From contig JABMLP010000027.1 of NCBI GenBank assembly GCA_013176395.1, forward strand, positions 372,001-436,000: a DNA stretch of 64,000 nt. The letters are read 5' to 3'. The notes under the pieces were generated by a model. The model was not told the DNA's origin and searched no databases. It saw only the letters and a program-made list of their open reading frames with translations. Shown here piece by piece: positions 50,808 to 62,929 of the stretch. Origin of the DNA: Venturia oleaginea. Its lineage: Eukaryota > Ascomycota > Dothideomycetes > Venturiales > Venturiaceae. The position numbers were made by a program, and so were the translations under genes. Each line of letters begins with the position of its first letter. Positions within the stretch are counted from its first letter, which is position 1.

Positions 50808-51835
50808 TTAGTTCTTCAACCATCCTGCAACTTTCTCCTCAAGTTCCGCATCATCCATTACCCTCAACCCTAATGTCTTATTCATGGCAGTATCGGCGTA
50901 GTTTCCACCGTAGCCCTCTCCATACATCATCAACATATAAAGGTTAAACCTCGCCCACGGATTGGCAAGTGTCTTTCCACTCCTTAAATCATCAAGATAG
51001 TCATCGGCGTCTTTCTCTACGTCCGCATGCTGAATACTGAATTCATACCCAGTGATTTTGGAGACGATGTCTGTCATCTTGCGCTCAGAAATGAGGGCCG
51101 AGTAGACGTAGACAGGCTTATTCTTTGTCTCGGCCGGTTTCTGAAGCATCAACGCCACAGCTTTTCCAATATCTTCTGTCGAGGTCGAGCAGACAAGTAT
51201 GTCACCTCCATCATGAAACCTCGCCGACTTCGTCCTCAGGTTTGGCCCCAAGAATCCCTAGAACAAATATTAGCATCCGTTTATTTATCCCATCGTAGAA
51301 ATGAGTTACCATTTTGACACCAAGATCTAGAAAAGGACCGTTATTAATACTGCTCCATTCGGTCTTGGTGCCCTTGACAGCCTCTTCAACGTATCGCCTG
51401 ATCTCCAATTTATCCTTGACCACATCCAAGTTAACATCCTTCCCTTTGGCCTCGAGGTTACTGCTAAACTCCGACAGCACAATTCTTCTCACTCCGGCTT
51501 CGATGGCGGCATCAATCATGATCTTCTCTGTCTTAAGAACAGGATTAGGTACAGCACTAGTTTCTCCAATCAGCAGTTACGTCTCCAGCCCATTCATAGA
51601 GGCGAACCTACCTAACAACAGCATCTTGGCCTTTGAACGCGGACAGCAAGTCGACCTTATTGGTGAGATCAACCTGAATTGATTCTATTCCCGCCTTGAC
51701 TTTTTTCATCGACCCAGCCCGTTGGATCGCTGTGACGTTGAACCCGGCGCCGACCAGACTTTTGAGGATTTTGGATCCGAGATTGCCTGTGCTGGCGAGT
51801 AGTGCTACGTTACGGAATTGGAGCGTCGATGTCAT
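50808..51835 (-). CDS. NmrA-like / isoflavone-reductase-like NAD(P)-binding protein
   Basis: Three exons: 51835..51612, 51556..51310, 51257..50808, giving 306 residues. The Rossmann loop is ASTGNLGSKIL near residue 12, a variant of GATGxxG. SAVPNPVLKTEKIMIDAAIEAGVRRIVLSEFSSNLEAKG follows, which is the typical NmrA/PCBER segment, then a C-terminal substrate-side half (GGDILVCSTSTEDIGKAVALMLQKP). Introns of 55 and 52 nt. Relatives are either redox-sensing regulators or small-molecule reductases; the Ser/Phe-Ser-Ser active region is not enough to decide. The open frame upstream of the chosen ATG starts only at non-ATG codons. Confidence 0.88.
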
Positions 51836-52604
51836 GCTGAAAACTGGCAAAGGGGAGAGATCGCGATTGAGGAATGGGAGTGTTGGTATCACTTGGGATA
51901 ATCATGAAATAACGTGCACGTATGAATAAAGCATTGAGAAATGAGTCTGGTAATTGATATCTGATTTTCTAAGTACAAATGACACGGATTCCCCTATGTC
52001 CAACTTGCCAAGAGTCACGTGATATAAACAGGGAGTTAGTGGTTCAAGATCTTGTGGTTGGTGAGGTGGGCGGATGGATATCGACGTGTGAATTGTTCTG
52101 GATCTTCTCCCCTGCCTTATTCATATGTGGCACGAGAGGATTTCGCTTTCTTGTTTGTAGCGAAATTTGTAAGCACAATTGGGAAGGAAAGTATTGGGTG
52201 CGGCTGACTTCACTGCAGGTCAACAGCGCTAATCGGAACCGGCATTCGCCCTTCGTCGGGGTCGGGACCATCTGGCACCGATCACGAGGCTAGCCTTACC
52301 AATCAATATGCACGCGAACGCTTCAGCCTTACAATGCTGTACAGAGCAGCGGGAACCCATTAGAGTCGTGATCGAGAAGCCCTCCACTCTCGGTGCCAAT
52401 CAGAAAAGTAACCATCAACTATTTGGGGCTGAGAGACGAGACGAATGGATTAGGATTCAAGGTTGAGGGTGATTGGTGTCAACTCCATTCCAAATCCTTC
52501 ATTTGCAAACAGTGACAGCAGCGTCCATTCAAGCCAAGTCACGTCAAGAAACGCCAGAATCACCCGTAGGCTCCGAAGCAATAGGATTCAAATTCGCATA
52601 AAGC
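51836..52604. other. Intergenic, 769 bp
   Basis: Between two minus-strand genes. No coding frame with family resemblance or convincing splice structure. Confidence 0.4.
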
Positions 52605-55041
52605 TTACAGTAATGGCCCCCAATCCTCCCCTTTCTTCTTACTCCCTGACGATCTCTTCAACGGACTTCGTAGAGCTAGCTTGGACAGCGACGATCTACG
52701 TGAAGTCCTGATTATCTCAGCTCTAGTCCCTCCATCCAGCCCTAGATCGACTGCTTCCTCAGAAGAACTGTCATTCAAGAAATCGTCATCCTGGTAAAAT
52801 TTATCAAATTCGCGATGGAAATCGCCGATACGGCTCGGTGATCGCGTGTCGGTTTGGATGGGTGCGACGGGGTGTTGGCCTTCTGCTATGCTGGCTCCTA
52901 TTTGGCCCAGTTTGGCGCGTCGTCTTGCTGCGGTGATGGCGCCTTCCTTTCGAGGCGCAGGCCCCCGATTGCCCGACGATGAAGGTCCTTGTATGCTTGG
53001 GAAGCCGGTCGAGCCCTCGTCCATGGTTGATCTCATGGACAGCCGTGAAGGTACTCGATTTGGTAAGGAAAGGCCAAGGACCTCCGCATTCTTCCCACCT
53101 GAACCATCATGTCCACGCTCCGATTGCTGTGGTGCTTCTTCTGGGTCCGGCAGACCTCCCGTTCCTTTCTTCGTCTTCCTAGCATTGCGCAATTCGGCTT
53201 CCTGCTTCCTAATCCTCTCTTGTTCCTCCAGGCCAGTCACTGTCTGCTTATGCTCGGTTGGTAGCTCGTACTTTCGAATGAAGTCCGTCAATCCCAAACC
53301 AACTATGCCAACACATGCGTACATGATCCACATTTTTGACATGCTTTGAGCAAATGCTTTTTGCGCTACTTGACGAGCAAATCTCGGCAGACGGTTAATC
53401 TCGTTCACAGAACTGATAGCTGAGCCGCCGGTCAACAAGTCCACAACTCTAGATTCAATCCCGCCGTCGATCATCTCTCTTCGGTGTCCTTTGAGCTGGC
53501 TTTGGAGAACGACACCACCAACGACAACCGAGATAGCGTTAGCAAACTGCCTAACGAAGCCGAAAGTGCTGCATGCAGCTGCAATATCGTGAGGTGCAAC
53601 GCTGTTCTGAAGCGCCATCATGGGACTCTGGAAGTTGGGTCCCACTCCAATACCGGCTATTACTTGATAGATGACGACACGGCCCCATGATGTATACTCT
53701 GGCAGATCGATGAAGAGCGCGAATCCGAGTGAAAGACATAGCATACCTCCGGTGATGAGAGGCCGGTAAGCGCCAGTTTTCCTGAGAACGAAGCCAGTAG
53801 CGACGGAGGTGAAGGAGAGTGATAAGGCGTATGGGAAAAGGTAAACACCCGATAGTAAGGCGTTCGTTCCTAGCACCGCCTGGAAGTACAGCGGCAAGAA
53901 GTAGGATCCCGCGATGAAGACAAATGAATGCGAGAAGTCGATTGCGAGGATGCAGAGATTTGAGGAACTCTGGAGTAGCCGCATGGGTACCAGTGGATAC
54001 TTTGCGACCTTGGCCTCGATCAGAAAGAAGACGACCCATATGATGATACCAGCAATGATCATGGTAATAACAGGCGCCGATGCCCATGGAAATGCCACGC
54101 CTCCAGATTCGATGCCAAGTAGTAACAATACCGTACCCCCCACCACCGTGAGGCATCCTAGCCAATCAATGGCTTTGATGCCGTCCCACAAAGGTGTGAT
54201 CGGGGTCTGAACCTTGAGAAATATGGCGGTAAGAATCAAGGCAATCCCATCGATAGGGACGTTGACCCAAAAGCACCATCTCCAATCCATTTTCGTGGAG
54301 AACAAGCCACCTAGAAAAGGTCCGCTGGCATTGGCAATCGACCATACCAAGCCCAGGAGTCCATAATAAACGCCACGGTCCCTTTAGTGATGTTAGGTGC
54401 TATCTTTGTGTGTGGAGCTCCACCTACCTTGGACTGAAAAGATCACCGAGCAAAATGTTTACGAGAACAAGAAGGCCGCCCGATCCCAGACCCTGAATGG
54501 TCCGACCGGCTACAAGAGTGGTTATATCACTTGCTAGCGCACAAACCACACTTCCAGCCAGGAATGTAGCATTTGCCAGCATCAGAAGAGGTTTTCGGCC
54601 AAATATATCACTCGTCTTTGCCCATATCGGTTCAGACGCTGCTCCGGCAAGTAGGTACGCAGATCCTATCCACACAAATCCCGTGTTGCTGGCGTGCATA
54701 TGTTCGGCAATAGTGGGCAGCGCCGTAGTGACGATTGTAATGTCCAATGCGGACAAGAAGACGCATACGAATAGTGAAAAAACCAGTAACTTCGAAGGGG
54801 CCTCTTTCTCCTTCTCCGTGCTGGATGGTCCGGCGCTACCGACCGTCTCGATGATTGGCGACTTCCTTTCATTGCTTGTTGCTTTTATGGGCGAAAAGAT
54901 TTCGACCGAACTCTGGCGTGAAGGATCCGGGCCGGACTCCCATCGTCCACTTAGTCGCGGGAGACTTTTAGGCTGTGAGGACCCCTCTGGTATGGAGGGA
55001 AGGTAGCTGTTACGTTGGCCCGAAGACCCGGGCCTCTCCAT
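52605..55041 (-). CDS. MFS multidrug-type transporter (14-TM, DHA2 group) with long cytoplasmic C-terminus
   Basis: Two exons, 55041..54428 and 54381..52605, giving 796 residues. About 85 hydrophilic residues precede the first helix (LLVFSLFVCVFLSALDITIVTTALP). Motif A appears as AKTSDIFGRKPLLML, and the family's GPFLGGLFSTKMDWRWCFWVNVP block (motif C with WRW) is formed just after the 46-nt intron. Fourteen hydrophobic segments are expected; the transport domain ends near residue 575. A tail of about 200 residues, rich in Ser, Arg and Glu with many potential phosphosites and acidic patches (QDDDFLNDSSSEEAVDLG), follows and is longer than in most drug exporters. Proton-driven export from the plasma or vacuolar membrane is likely. 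An in-frame GTG upstream is not taken as a start. Confidence 0.92.
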
Positions 55042-56306
55042 GGTGACAGACCAGAGTGGTTTGAATGGAAGTTGTCGAAGACTTTGGAAGGCAGGATGAC
55101 GGACGGAAAATGATGGACTAGTAGAAGTATAGCAAAATGGAATATAGATCAGGCGGGATACGCAGATGTCAAGAAGGATCACAAAAGCTAAACCTTCATT
55201 ACTCACGCGTAGGCCAGGAACATTCGGTCGCTTCGTTCCAGATTGGTGAGCGATGAATCGGATGTGATATGGAAGCGGTCTGGGATGTGGCCTGGAGCAG
55301 AATTGCTATGGCAATTCTACTCGAGGTATAGTGCTACAGTCAATTAACACAAAGCAGCGACCTCGCGGCCTTGACTCTGCTGGACCATCATCTGTGCTGT
55401 GGGTTTCAGAGAAGCCGTCTCCCGATTGGGCAAGCTGGACTGTCAACGGACATCGCAAACAATGTCTCGACTTGGCTTCGTCACCTATATGACTTCAGGA
55501 CCAAAATAAGGTCGATAGTGACTCGATGCGTCGACGACAGCAGGGTAATGCTGGGCCTCACGAAGGAATGAAGGCCTGGACAGTCTGACTTTCGGCTCTC
55601 GTGCGTATCACGCTAGGCAGACCCCCCCTTTTCCGCCGGGCTCTCTCGCTCTCTCTTCTGGCACCCCTGTTCTTCACCCATCAACACCATTCATTGTTAT
55701 CTTGTTATCTAGATTGCAGGACAATCCCTATATACTTCATTGTCTCGTACCAATTTCGATCGTTTTGCTGACCATGATCGAAACCTCCGTACTCTGGTAC
55801 AATCAAGCCATCAATGACTACACACCATATATTACAGCCCCACGGCACATGGCCATCATTATTATATATTACAGCTTCACCGACACCATCAAGCATTCGC
55901 CGCCTCATCGAATTGGAGAGCAAAGCGTGCACAGACGAGACGCCAGTTGTATTAGGCTGACGGCTGCTTCAACTGACATGTTGTGTGCCTGTTCTATGTA
56001 AATTACCTACGGACAAAGCTCCTACTCGGCTCCGTCCGTTCCTGGGTTGCGATTTGCTTGGATTCCAAAGTCACAAAGCTTGGTGTCCCTCTATAGATCC
56101 AGTCGAAGATATTGGAGGTACCGTGCGAAAGCTTCAGTAGCTTGCTTCAACGTCATTCGCTGCATGTCTCGTCTACTGCGCGAAAGAACAAGAATAGAAA
56201 CAGAAGGCCCATTGAACGTTTCGAACCGGTTTGCCATGTACCTAAGGTCCATGTACCGCCAATGCCGCTGCCGTATCCTCCGTATTTCGGACGATAGACT
56301 AGACTT
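55042..56306. other. Intergenic, 1.27 kb
   Basis: Upstream of the transporter and downstream of a GNAT gene, both on minus. A GTGAGT donor at about 55206 with a CTACTAG acceptor downstream could be a 5' UTR intron of the transporter (weak). No gene supported. Confidence 0.35.
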
Positions 56307-57193
56307 TTACTCCGCTGACTTCCTGGCTTCCTTTGGCCCATGCCTTATCATTTGGATCGGTTTACCTTCGACACCAATGAAACCAAAGTGCTCGTAGATG
56401 GGTCGAGCTTCTGGCATTGCTTCCAGGTAAATCGGAATGGAAGGGTCATGTGCATCTGCAATCTCAATAACATCTCTCATCAACAGAGAAGATACATCTC
56501 GCTTTTGATATTCTGGCAAAACCCAGAGCGGAGCCAGAAACCTCCATAGTGTCAGAAAGAGCCAAAGATATCTTGACGTGTCACTTACCAATGAGGTGTA
56601 TCTCGCATCAGCTCTTCGCGAACATTATCCGTTTCTAAGAAGACATGCTGCCATGCTTCCAGGTCAACGTGAGACCACAATTCAACCTGTTCTTCAGGAG
56701 TCCAGCCTTCCTTCTTGGCCCAGCCCAGCTTGTCGGCCGCATCTCTTCTCCAGTGATTGGGGACATGCGTGGAACTCGGTGTAAGCCACCCGGCGTGGCC
56801 AATCGCGACATCAGGCTTTCCAACCAGAGTGGCTTTCATCCACTTTCCGTGAGGTGAGGTCAACCAAGGCTTCATACGCTTCGCAAATTTTTCAACGCGT
56901 ACGTTCAGGATCGGGGGTGTGGGTTCCATCTGATCATGCCTGTATAATGGTCAGACTGTGATTGATCGGCTTGGTTGATTGGATTTACCAATCCTGACCA
57001 AAAGCTGCATAATAGCCGCGGGCCTATACATTGTGGTTAGACAACGTTCTCATCAACACCCATATCTTCTTTCCAGTTTTCGCCAGTATCATAACGGCGG
57101 ACGTACTATCGATGTCAAGTCCTTCTCCTCGACGGGTGAGATAACAACATCCTCAGCCGTGAGGCGGCTCCTCGCTTCGGAATTCTCGGCCAT
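56307..57193 (-). CDS. GNAT-fold acetyltransferase with degenerate acetyl-CoA loop
   Basis: Four exons: 57193..57107, 57023..56989, 56939..56589, 56541..56307, giving 235 residues. The joined sequence reads DLTSIARGYYAAFGQDWHDQMEPTPP across two junctions, which supports the small 35-nt exon. Beta-strand 4 and the acetyl-CoA site are recognisable as LAPLWVLPEYQKRDVSSLLMRDVIEIAD. The usual Q/R-x-x-G-x-G/A turn is replaced by KRDVSS, so cofactor binding may be altered. The C-terminal block IPIYLEAMPEARPIYEHFGFIGVEG is typical of fungal GNATs. The substrate is unknown. It lies 3 kb from another GNAT gene of the same strand. Confidence 0.85.
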
Positions 57194-58106
57194 TTTCAGG
57201 ATCGCCAACACAAACCCACTCGTCCGGGAGGCCGCTATAAGTAGGCAAAACGAATCTATTCTTATCGATAATCGACATGTTGACATCGGACCGAAGACCT
57301 GATCGGCCTTCCTGCCGTGCAGGACTTCACTGGGGAGGAGAACTTCTGACCAGCATATCTGGGTCGTTTTCGACCTCCTGGTGGATGCCCAATTTTCACT
57401 TTAATCACTACTACGGAGTATATGCTCTCGCCGACACAATCGTTCTCTCAAGGATTGAGATTATGCCCATGATCGGCCAAGAACGACAAGAATGGCGTGC
57501 TAGTCCCTCTGTCAACTTAGTATTGTAGAGTTGAGCTCCCTATTCACTCTTCCCCCCTTCCACTGACAAGACAAACAGCCAGGTAATCTCCTCGACTCAA
57601 ATATCGGGTTCTTGTAATATCAGTGCGATCCTAATCACAAGAACGCTCCCTGGCTGACCTTTTTGGAGTTGATGAAGATCACGTGACTGAACTTCCAGAC
57701 ATTTGCGAGCTCTGCTCGGAATGTTTTGATTTATAGACGTCCATCTGCACTGATATTCTTGCTTCTGTCAATGTGAATGAGTCACACTGAGAAGTTCTTC
57801 GATGAACCAATAGATCAAGGCTGCACTCGCTAGTGTAGGCAGAAGTGCGATTTCGTGACTGCGGTTACTGACACTCGAGGCTGAGCAAGCTTATAAAGAT
57901 ACCGATATCAGCCGTGCCGAGAGGCTTGTATCTCAAGACCAAATCATTTCCTTAGAAGATTTGCTCAAATGTTCACATTTTCTTGGGACCACACCCGAGT
58001 CGAAGCGCAAGGCTCCCGGAAGTATAAATCCAACATCATGTCACCTCTTACACGCATCTTCAAGAAGTTCGCACACCTTGAATCACGAGGCTAAAATACT
58101 CGCGCA
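57194..58106. other. Divergent intergenic, 913 bp
   Basis: Between the GNAT gene (minus) and the RBR pseudogene (plus). A CTTATAAAG element near 57890 could be the old TATA of the pseudogene. No gene supported. Confidence 0.35.
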
Positions 58107-59692
58107 ATGATGACTCGGCATACCTGCGCCGTTTGCAATAGGCGCAGATCTACCGATGATTATCCTTTCGCCAGCGGTGATCAAGGAGGCCACCTTGTTG
58201 GTTCGTGATATCCCACGCCATAACCGCCAAGAACAGCTCAAGGCTTTGGGCATCGCCGATGTCAGGTTACACACTCAGCCAGTTTCCGTGCCTGTCACTC
58301 CCACAGAAGAGCGAACCATCCTTCGAGATGTCGCAATCCCACGCCGGCGCCGTCGGCATATCGGTAACGGATTTTTGGACTTGGACGATATGGAAGTGGT
58401 ATTGGAGGAGGATGTACCGGAACCAGAGCCCACTCCAGCTTCAGCACCAAGTAAGAAGCGGAGGCGTCGTGGTGAGGATTACCCACTCAAGCCCAGGACA
58501 GCGCGCAAAGGCTCGACCACGAAGTACATCCAACCAAAAGAAGCCACCTGCCGTATCTGTATCGAAAACAAAGCGCTCTCGGAATATCCCACAGCAGCCA
58601 ATGGACAGCGCGAGAAAGTCGATCCGATCCGTCCGTGGCTACCACAAAGATTATTACCAGGACAAATCCCACAATCGTGCGCCAAACATCTAGCCGTTGT
58701 TCAATGGAATAAGCAAGGACCTGTCTGCAAGGAATGCATTGGATATTCGTTATCTGCGAGCTTGGATCTAAAGCCAGCGGAATTGCTTGGTTGTCTGGAT
58801 GAGAATTGTGATGCTATTTGGGACTAGACGGATTACGTTGCCCCATACCTGTCGGCGGAAGACACTACGCGCTACTCTGAATTGCTCCTCAAGACTTTCA
58901 CAGCCACGAACAAAATGATTAAGCACTGTTTGAACAAAGAATGCGGCGTAGCTGCCTGGGTGGACACCGCTCGACCCGGCTATCCACAGCTCGAATGTCC
59001 TGCATGCAAAGTCCGTCATTGTATGAATTGTTCGGTACCATAGCATACGGATATGACATGTCAAGAATACCGCCTGAAGAATGTCGATGAGGCTCAGTCA
59101 AAAGAAGAGACCGCTACGTTGAAGATGCTTCAGAAGCAGAAGGCTCGTCGATGCCCACACTGCTCTTTGGCTGTGATCAAAGATGGCGGCTGTCCTTCCA
59201 TGACCTGTAAGTATTTGATTTTTGCAGTACGGTAAAGCGCACGACTCACATGAATAGGCATCCATTGTAATCGCGGTTTCTGATGGGAGACGGCGGAGTT
59301 AGTTCGAACTAATCCTTGGAAGAAAACCCGCAGCGAGAAAGAGGTTCAGGCGCCGCCATCATGGTATCAGAACCTCCCATATGAGATCGATGGAGAAGCT
59401 GAACGTGCTCGAACTGCTGCCGAGGATGCTGCGAATCAAATGGCGGGGGCAGGTTATGATACCCGACACCAACAGCAAATAGTGTGAGAACACCCAAGTG
59501 GTTTGACGCTCCAGCCGCCATTCCAGAAAACCATCCATTATTCTGAGAGAAGTGATTGGACTAACAGCAGTAGGAAATGATGTGATTTGGAACGGGACTG
59601 GTCCTGTACATTGAGATGTCGAACATTACGAACGTGACATGGACATTATACAAGAAATTTCACTGCCAGACGAGGATGATATGGACGTCTAG
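58107..59692 (+). pseudogene. RING/IBR (RBR)-like E3 ligase gene disrupted by nonsense codons
   Basis: A long reading frame (58156 frame) carries a basic linker (KKRRRRG), a first Cys cluster CRICIENKALSEYP, then CAKHLAVVQWNKQGPVCKECIG and GCLDENCDAIWD. It is stopped by TAG at 58825-58827 where relatives have Trp. The same frame continues with TDYVAPYLSAEDT, a Cys-rich block ending CPACKVRHCMNCSVP, and a second TAG at 59041-59043 directly before HTDMTCQEY, where relatives have Trp. Then [21 protein letters not shown], a 51-nt intron (59207..59257) and CIHCNRGF followed by a TGA (59281-59283) before WETAELV. Further stops precede an acidic end at 59692. The N-terminal MTRHTCAVCNRRR block is in another frame. 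The family order of Cys/His motifs is intact, so decay looks recent. Confidence 0.8.
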
Positions 59693-59836
59693 GGAGTGCG
59701 GGACTGAAAGTGGAAGGTCACGAGACGACTGGACACCAGTGTGAGTGAAGTGGTCACTGGACTGATTTGGCGCTCGGATTCTTTCATGTCACTCCCTACT
59801 CTTTACTCCCATGCGCCTGCACTTTTTTCCCATCAC

Positions 59837-60548
59837 TCAAGCCTGCCTTGGAGTCTTTGGTTGTCTGAACATAGCCTGCACATGGTCAGCATTGCACTAA
59901 ACTATCTCATCAGCCTATGCAACTTACAATGTGCTTATCAATTCCTATTCCCCCATACGGCCTCGAGTCCCACACCAGTTCCCTCACTCCTTCAAACCCG
60001 AATCTTTCGTAAAGCGGTCTACCAGCCATACTACCCTCCAGATACCCGATCAGTCCCAGCCTGTCCATCACATCTACGCCCCATTGTATCAGCATACTCC
60101 CCGCGCCTCGCCTATGATGGTCCGGATGTGTAACAAGCACATCTAACTCGACATGTGGCTGCGTCCCCAGAACTTCCCTCCTACTCATGAATATACCTTC
60201 CATGAAAGTCTCCCTCGCAGGTCTATTCTCCTCCGGAAACGTTGGACGGCAAACCAATGTCTTCTCCAATTCCTCCCTCGTCACCTCTTCCTTCTGAATA
60301 CTCCATTCTGCCACGGCTATGATCTTGTTGTCCAGATCTGTGTCTATGCATTTGAAGACGCGACTGTTGGGATTGGAGAGGAGGTTCTTGCGACGTGTGT
60401 CTGCGAGACTCTGGTAGGATTCTGCGGAGGGTTCGCGGGTCCACATGCAACCTACGGGCCAAGGGAAGAAGGCTGCATAGTGGATGTGACCCCATTCGAG
60501 GAGATCGGCGGTATCATCTGCTGTGATCTGGTGGATTTCGAGAGGCAT
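59837..60548 (-). CDS. GNAT-fold acetyltransferase
   Basis: Two exons, 60548..59928 and 59875..59837, giving 219 residues; the last exon is 39 nt and turns DKHI into DKHIAMFRQPKTPRQA, as in relatives that end shortly after an HI-x-M strand. The N-terminus MPLEIHQITADDTADLLEWG and the core block ELDVLVTHPDHHRRGAGSMLIQWGVDVMDRLG contain a complete acetyl-CoA loop (HRRGAG), followed by GRPLYERFGFEGV. The substrate is unknown; many fungal members of this type are small-molecule N-acetyltransferases. Unlike the nearby GNAT at 56.3 kb it keeps both glycines of the loop. Confidence 0.88.
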
Positions 60549-61570
60549 TTTGAGGCGCTTGGTTGAGGTTCAATCTCAATCGGGGTAATTGGGTGGAGAG
60601 ATGAAGTGAATTGAAGTAACCATCTTATAGCTACATTTCAATTGAGTCATGCACTGTGCAATCGTAGGGCGTAGGTATTACTGCACTGGTGGTTGTGACT
60701 GGTTCGACAAATGCATCCTCATGCGGTAAGACATGAGGGAGAGCCAATGACTCGAGTGATCGACCACGCATTAATCAGCAGCATACCTGCATACAATTTA
60801 CCTTCAACCTTGAGCTCACACATCCGCCTTTGCTATGAAGTGAGCAACGTGCTTCGACCACCATTGTTGCACTCCCACTTCCGATCACATATCAAGACTC
60901 CGTTGTCTTCCTCTCACAGCGAGGCGTCATCCCAACACCCCCCTGACGGTGACCTGAATACTATGGAGCTACTGTACCAGTTAGAAAATCAATGGCGAAT
61001 GGACTTCCGGCCAACCTAAGCATTATTTTACTGGAATTTCATCAGTAGCGATTTCATTTCTCATTGTGCATCAGATTTGGTAGGTTACTGAAAGGGGAAA
61101 CAGCCCATATCTCCGGCTCGCATGTCCTTCGTTGTTCTGGAGTAGACAGCATGCTTTGCTCCCGGCATTGGATGAAATATGGGATCTCAATCTCCCCCGC
61201 ATCACGAAGCATTGGCGTTCCTGTTTCCTGTCAACGTGTGAATTCACCTCCTACCCAGGTATCAAACCGGTCAGTCGTGTTGTAATACGAGTTCCGTGGA
61301 GTAGCTGAAGATAATGCCATACTGATCACTTGCACCTTCATCATTGGTGCGAAATTTTTCCCGTCTTGAATAACACGAGCGCAGACCGACAAGCGAGTCG
61401 GCGAAAGCCCTATATCATGCCTTGTACAGGCATCCGGAACATCTCTCGATATTAAAATCTGGGGACTTTATACCGATATAAATCCAATCTCTTAGCTACA
61501 TGGATAGAAAAATGGATAAGTTCACACCGGGGACGTGTTCTTCAAGACCGAGAACGTCTCACTTTTCGAC
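60549..61570. promoter_or_regulatory. Divergent intergenic, promoter of the polygalacturonase gene
   Basis: 1.02 kb between a GNAT gene (minus) and the GH28 gene (plus). A TATAAAT element at 61477-61483 lies about 90 bp upstream of the GH28 ATG. No gene supported. Confidence 0.45.
61477..61483 (+). promoter_or_regulatory. TATA-like element of the GH28 gene
   Basis: TATAAAT about 90 bp upstream of the ATG. It is a plausible TATA box for an inducible secreted-enzyme gene; position and sequence are the only support. Confidence 0.4.
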
Positions 61571-62929
61571 ATGTTCAACTTACTTCCTCTTCTTGCTCTA
61601 TGCGCAGGCGCGTCAGCGAGATCGCTGGTAGATGTTGCTGAAGAGCCTCAATTCTTGGTCCGGCATGTGAGTGCAGCGCCTTTCTCAGTTACGATCGGAC
61701 CCAAGCCTGCATTCAAGCCTATGCCAGCCTCGGCCCCGAGAGACAGAGAATGCATCGTCAAAGGAGGAACTACTGAGGATTCTGCTGCCATACTTGCTGC
61801 CATCACATCTTGCAATGATGGTGGTAAGGTTGTCTTCTCGTCGGGGACGACATACACGATTGGAAAGGCTCTTGATTTGACCAAGCTCAATAAAATCGAT
61901 CTCGGTAAGATGAGCACATGTCGAGATATCGGTTCAAGTACTGACAATGTGAACAGTTATTCAGGGGAAAATCGTCTTCACTCCAGACGTAGAATACTGG
62001 TCTAAAAACGCCTTCAAGCACAAGTTCCAGAAAGCAGAATCGTTCTTTCAGCTTGGAGGCAGCGATGTAAATGTCTACGGTGGGGGCAGTTTAGATGGCA
62101 ATGGCGGCACTTGGGGAACGAAAGCCATACGACCTATTCTGTTCGCAGTCAACGGCCTAAAGGGAGGTATAATCTCCAACTTGAACCTCGTAAACTCTCC
62201 GCAATGGTTCAACATTATCAGAGATAGCAAGGACGTTGTGTACAACAACATTAATATCAAGGGCAAGAACAAGAATACCGATGGCTGGGAGTGAGTCTCC
62301 CTGTACCCGGCCTTATATTTTCAAACTAACATGTTCCTTTTAGCACGTTGAACAGCAACAACATAGTGATCCAAAACTCAAACATCAACAACGGCGATGA
62401 CTGCGTCTCGTTCAAACCCGGCAGCATCAACATCGTCGTACAGAACTGTGTTTGTGTGGGCTCCCACGGCATGTCAGTTGGTTCACTAGGCCAGTACCCA
62501 CAAGAGGTTGATATCGTCGAAAACGTTATGGTCTACAACGTCTCCATGTCCAATGCCTCTCACGGTGCCCGCATCAAGACCTGGGCCGGTCACGGAACCA
62601 TGTCTGGTGTCGGCTCAGGCGGTGGTGGAAAAGGTCGCGTTAACAACATTACCTTTGAGAAATTCAAGGTGTCAGGGGTCGAGAGTGCTATCACTATCAC
62701 TCAGTGCTACGGAGAGAAGGATGCGGCGAAATGCGCGGCAGATCCGAGTAAAGTCACGATATCAAATGTCTTGATGAAGGACTTTTCAGGGAGCGCAAAG
62801 GGGAAGAAAGGGGCTATTGGCAGTGTGCAGTGTTCCACGTCGACGTCTTGTAAAAACATTGTGCTGAAGGGGATTAATGTGGGCGACGGAAAGATAACCT
62901 GTTCGAATTATAAGGTGGCTGGATGCTAG
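61571..62929 (+). CDS. Secreted GH28 exopolygalacturonase-like enzyme
   Basis: Three exons: 61571..61904, 61957..62290, 62344..62929, giving 417 residues. A signal peptide (MFNLLPLLALCAGASA) is followed by the start of a right-handed beta-helix. GH28 catalytic motifs in order: NTDGWD (first Asp), GDDCVSFKPG (two Asp), GSHGMSVGSLGQ (His) and RIKTW (Arg/Lys). The form NTDGWD and the SVGSLGQY sequence match the exo-acting polygalacturonases, which remove single galacturonate units from pectin chain ends, rather than endo enzymes (NTDAFD). The NTDGWD motif is completed by the second splice junction. Several N-glycosylation sites. The C-terminus has paired Cys as in the family. Confidence 0.93.
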
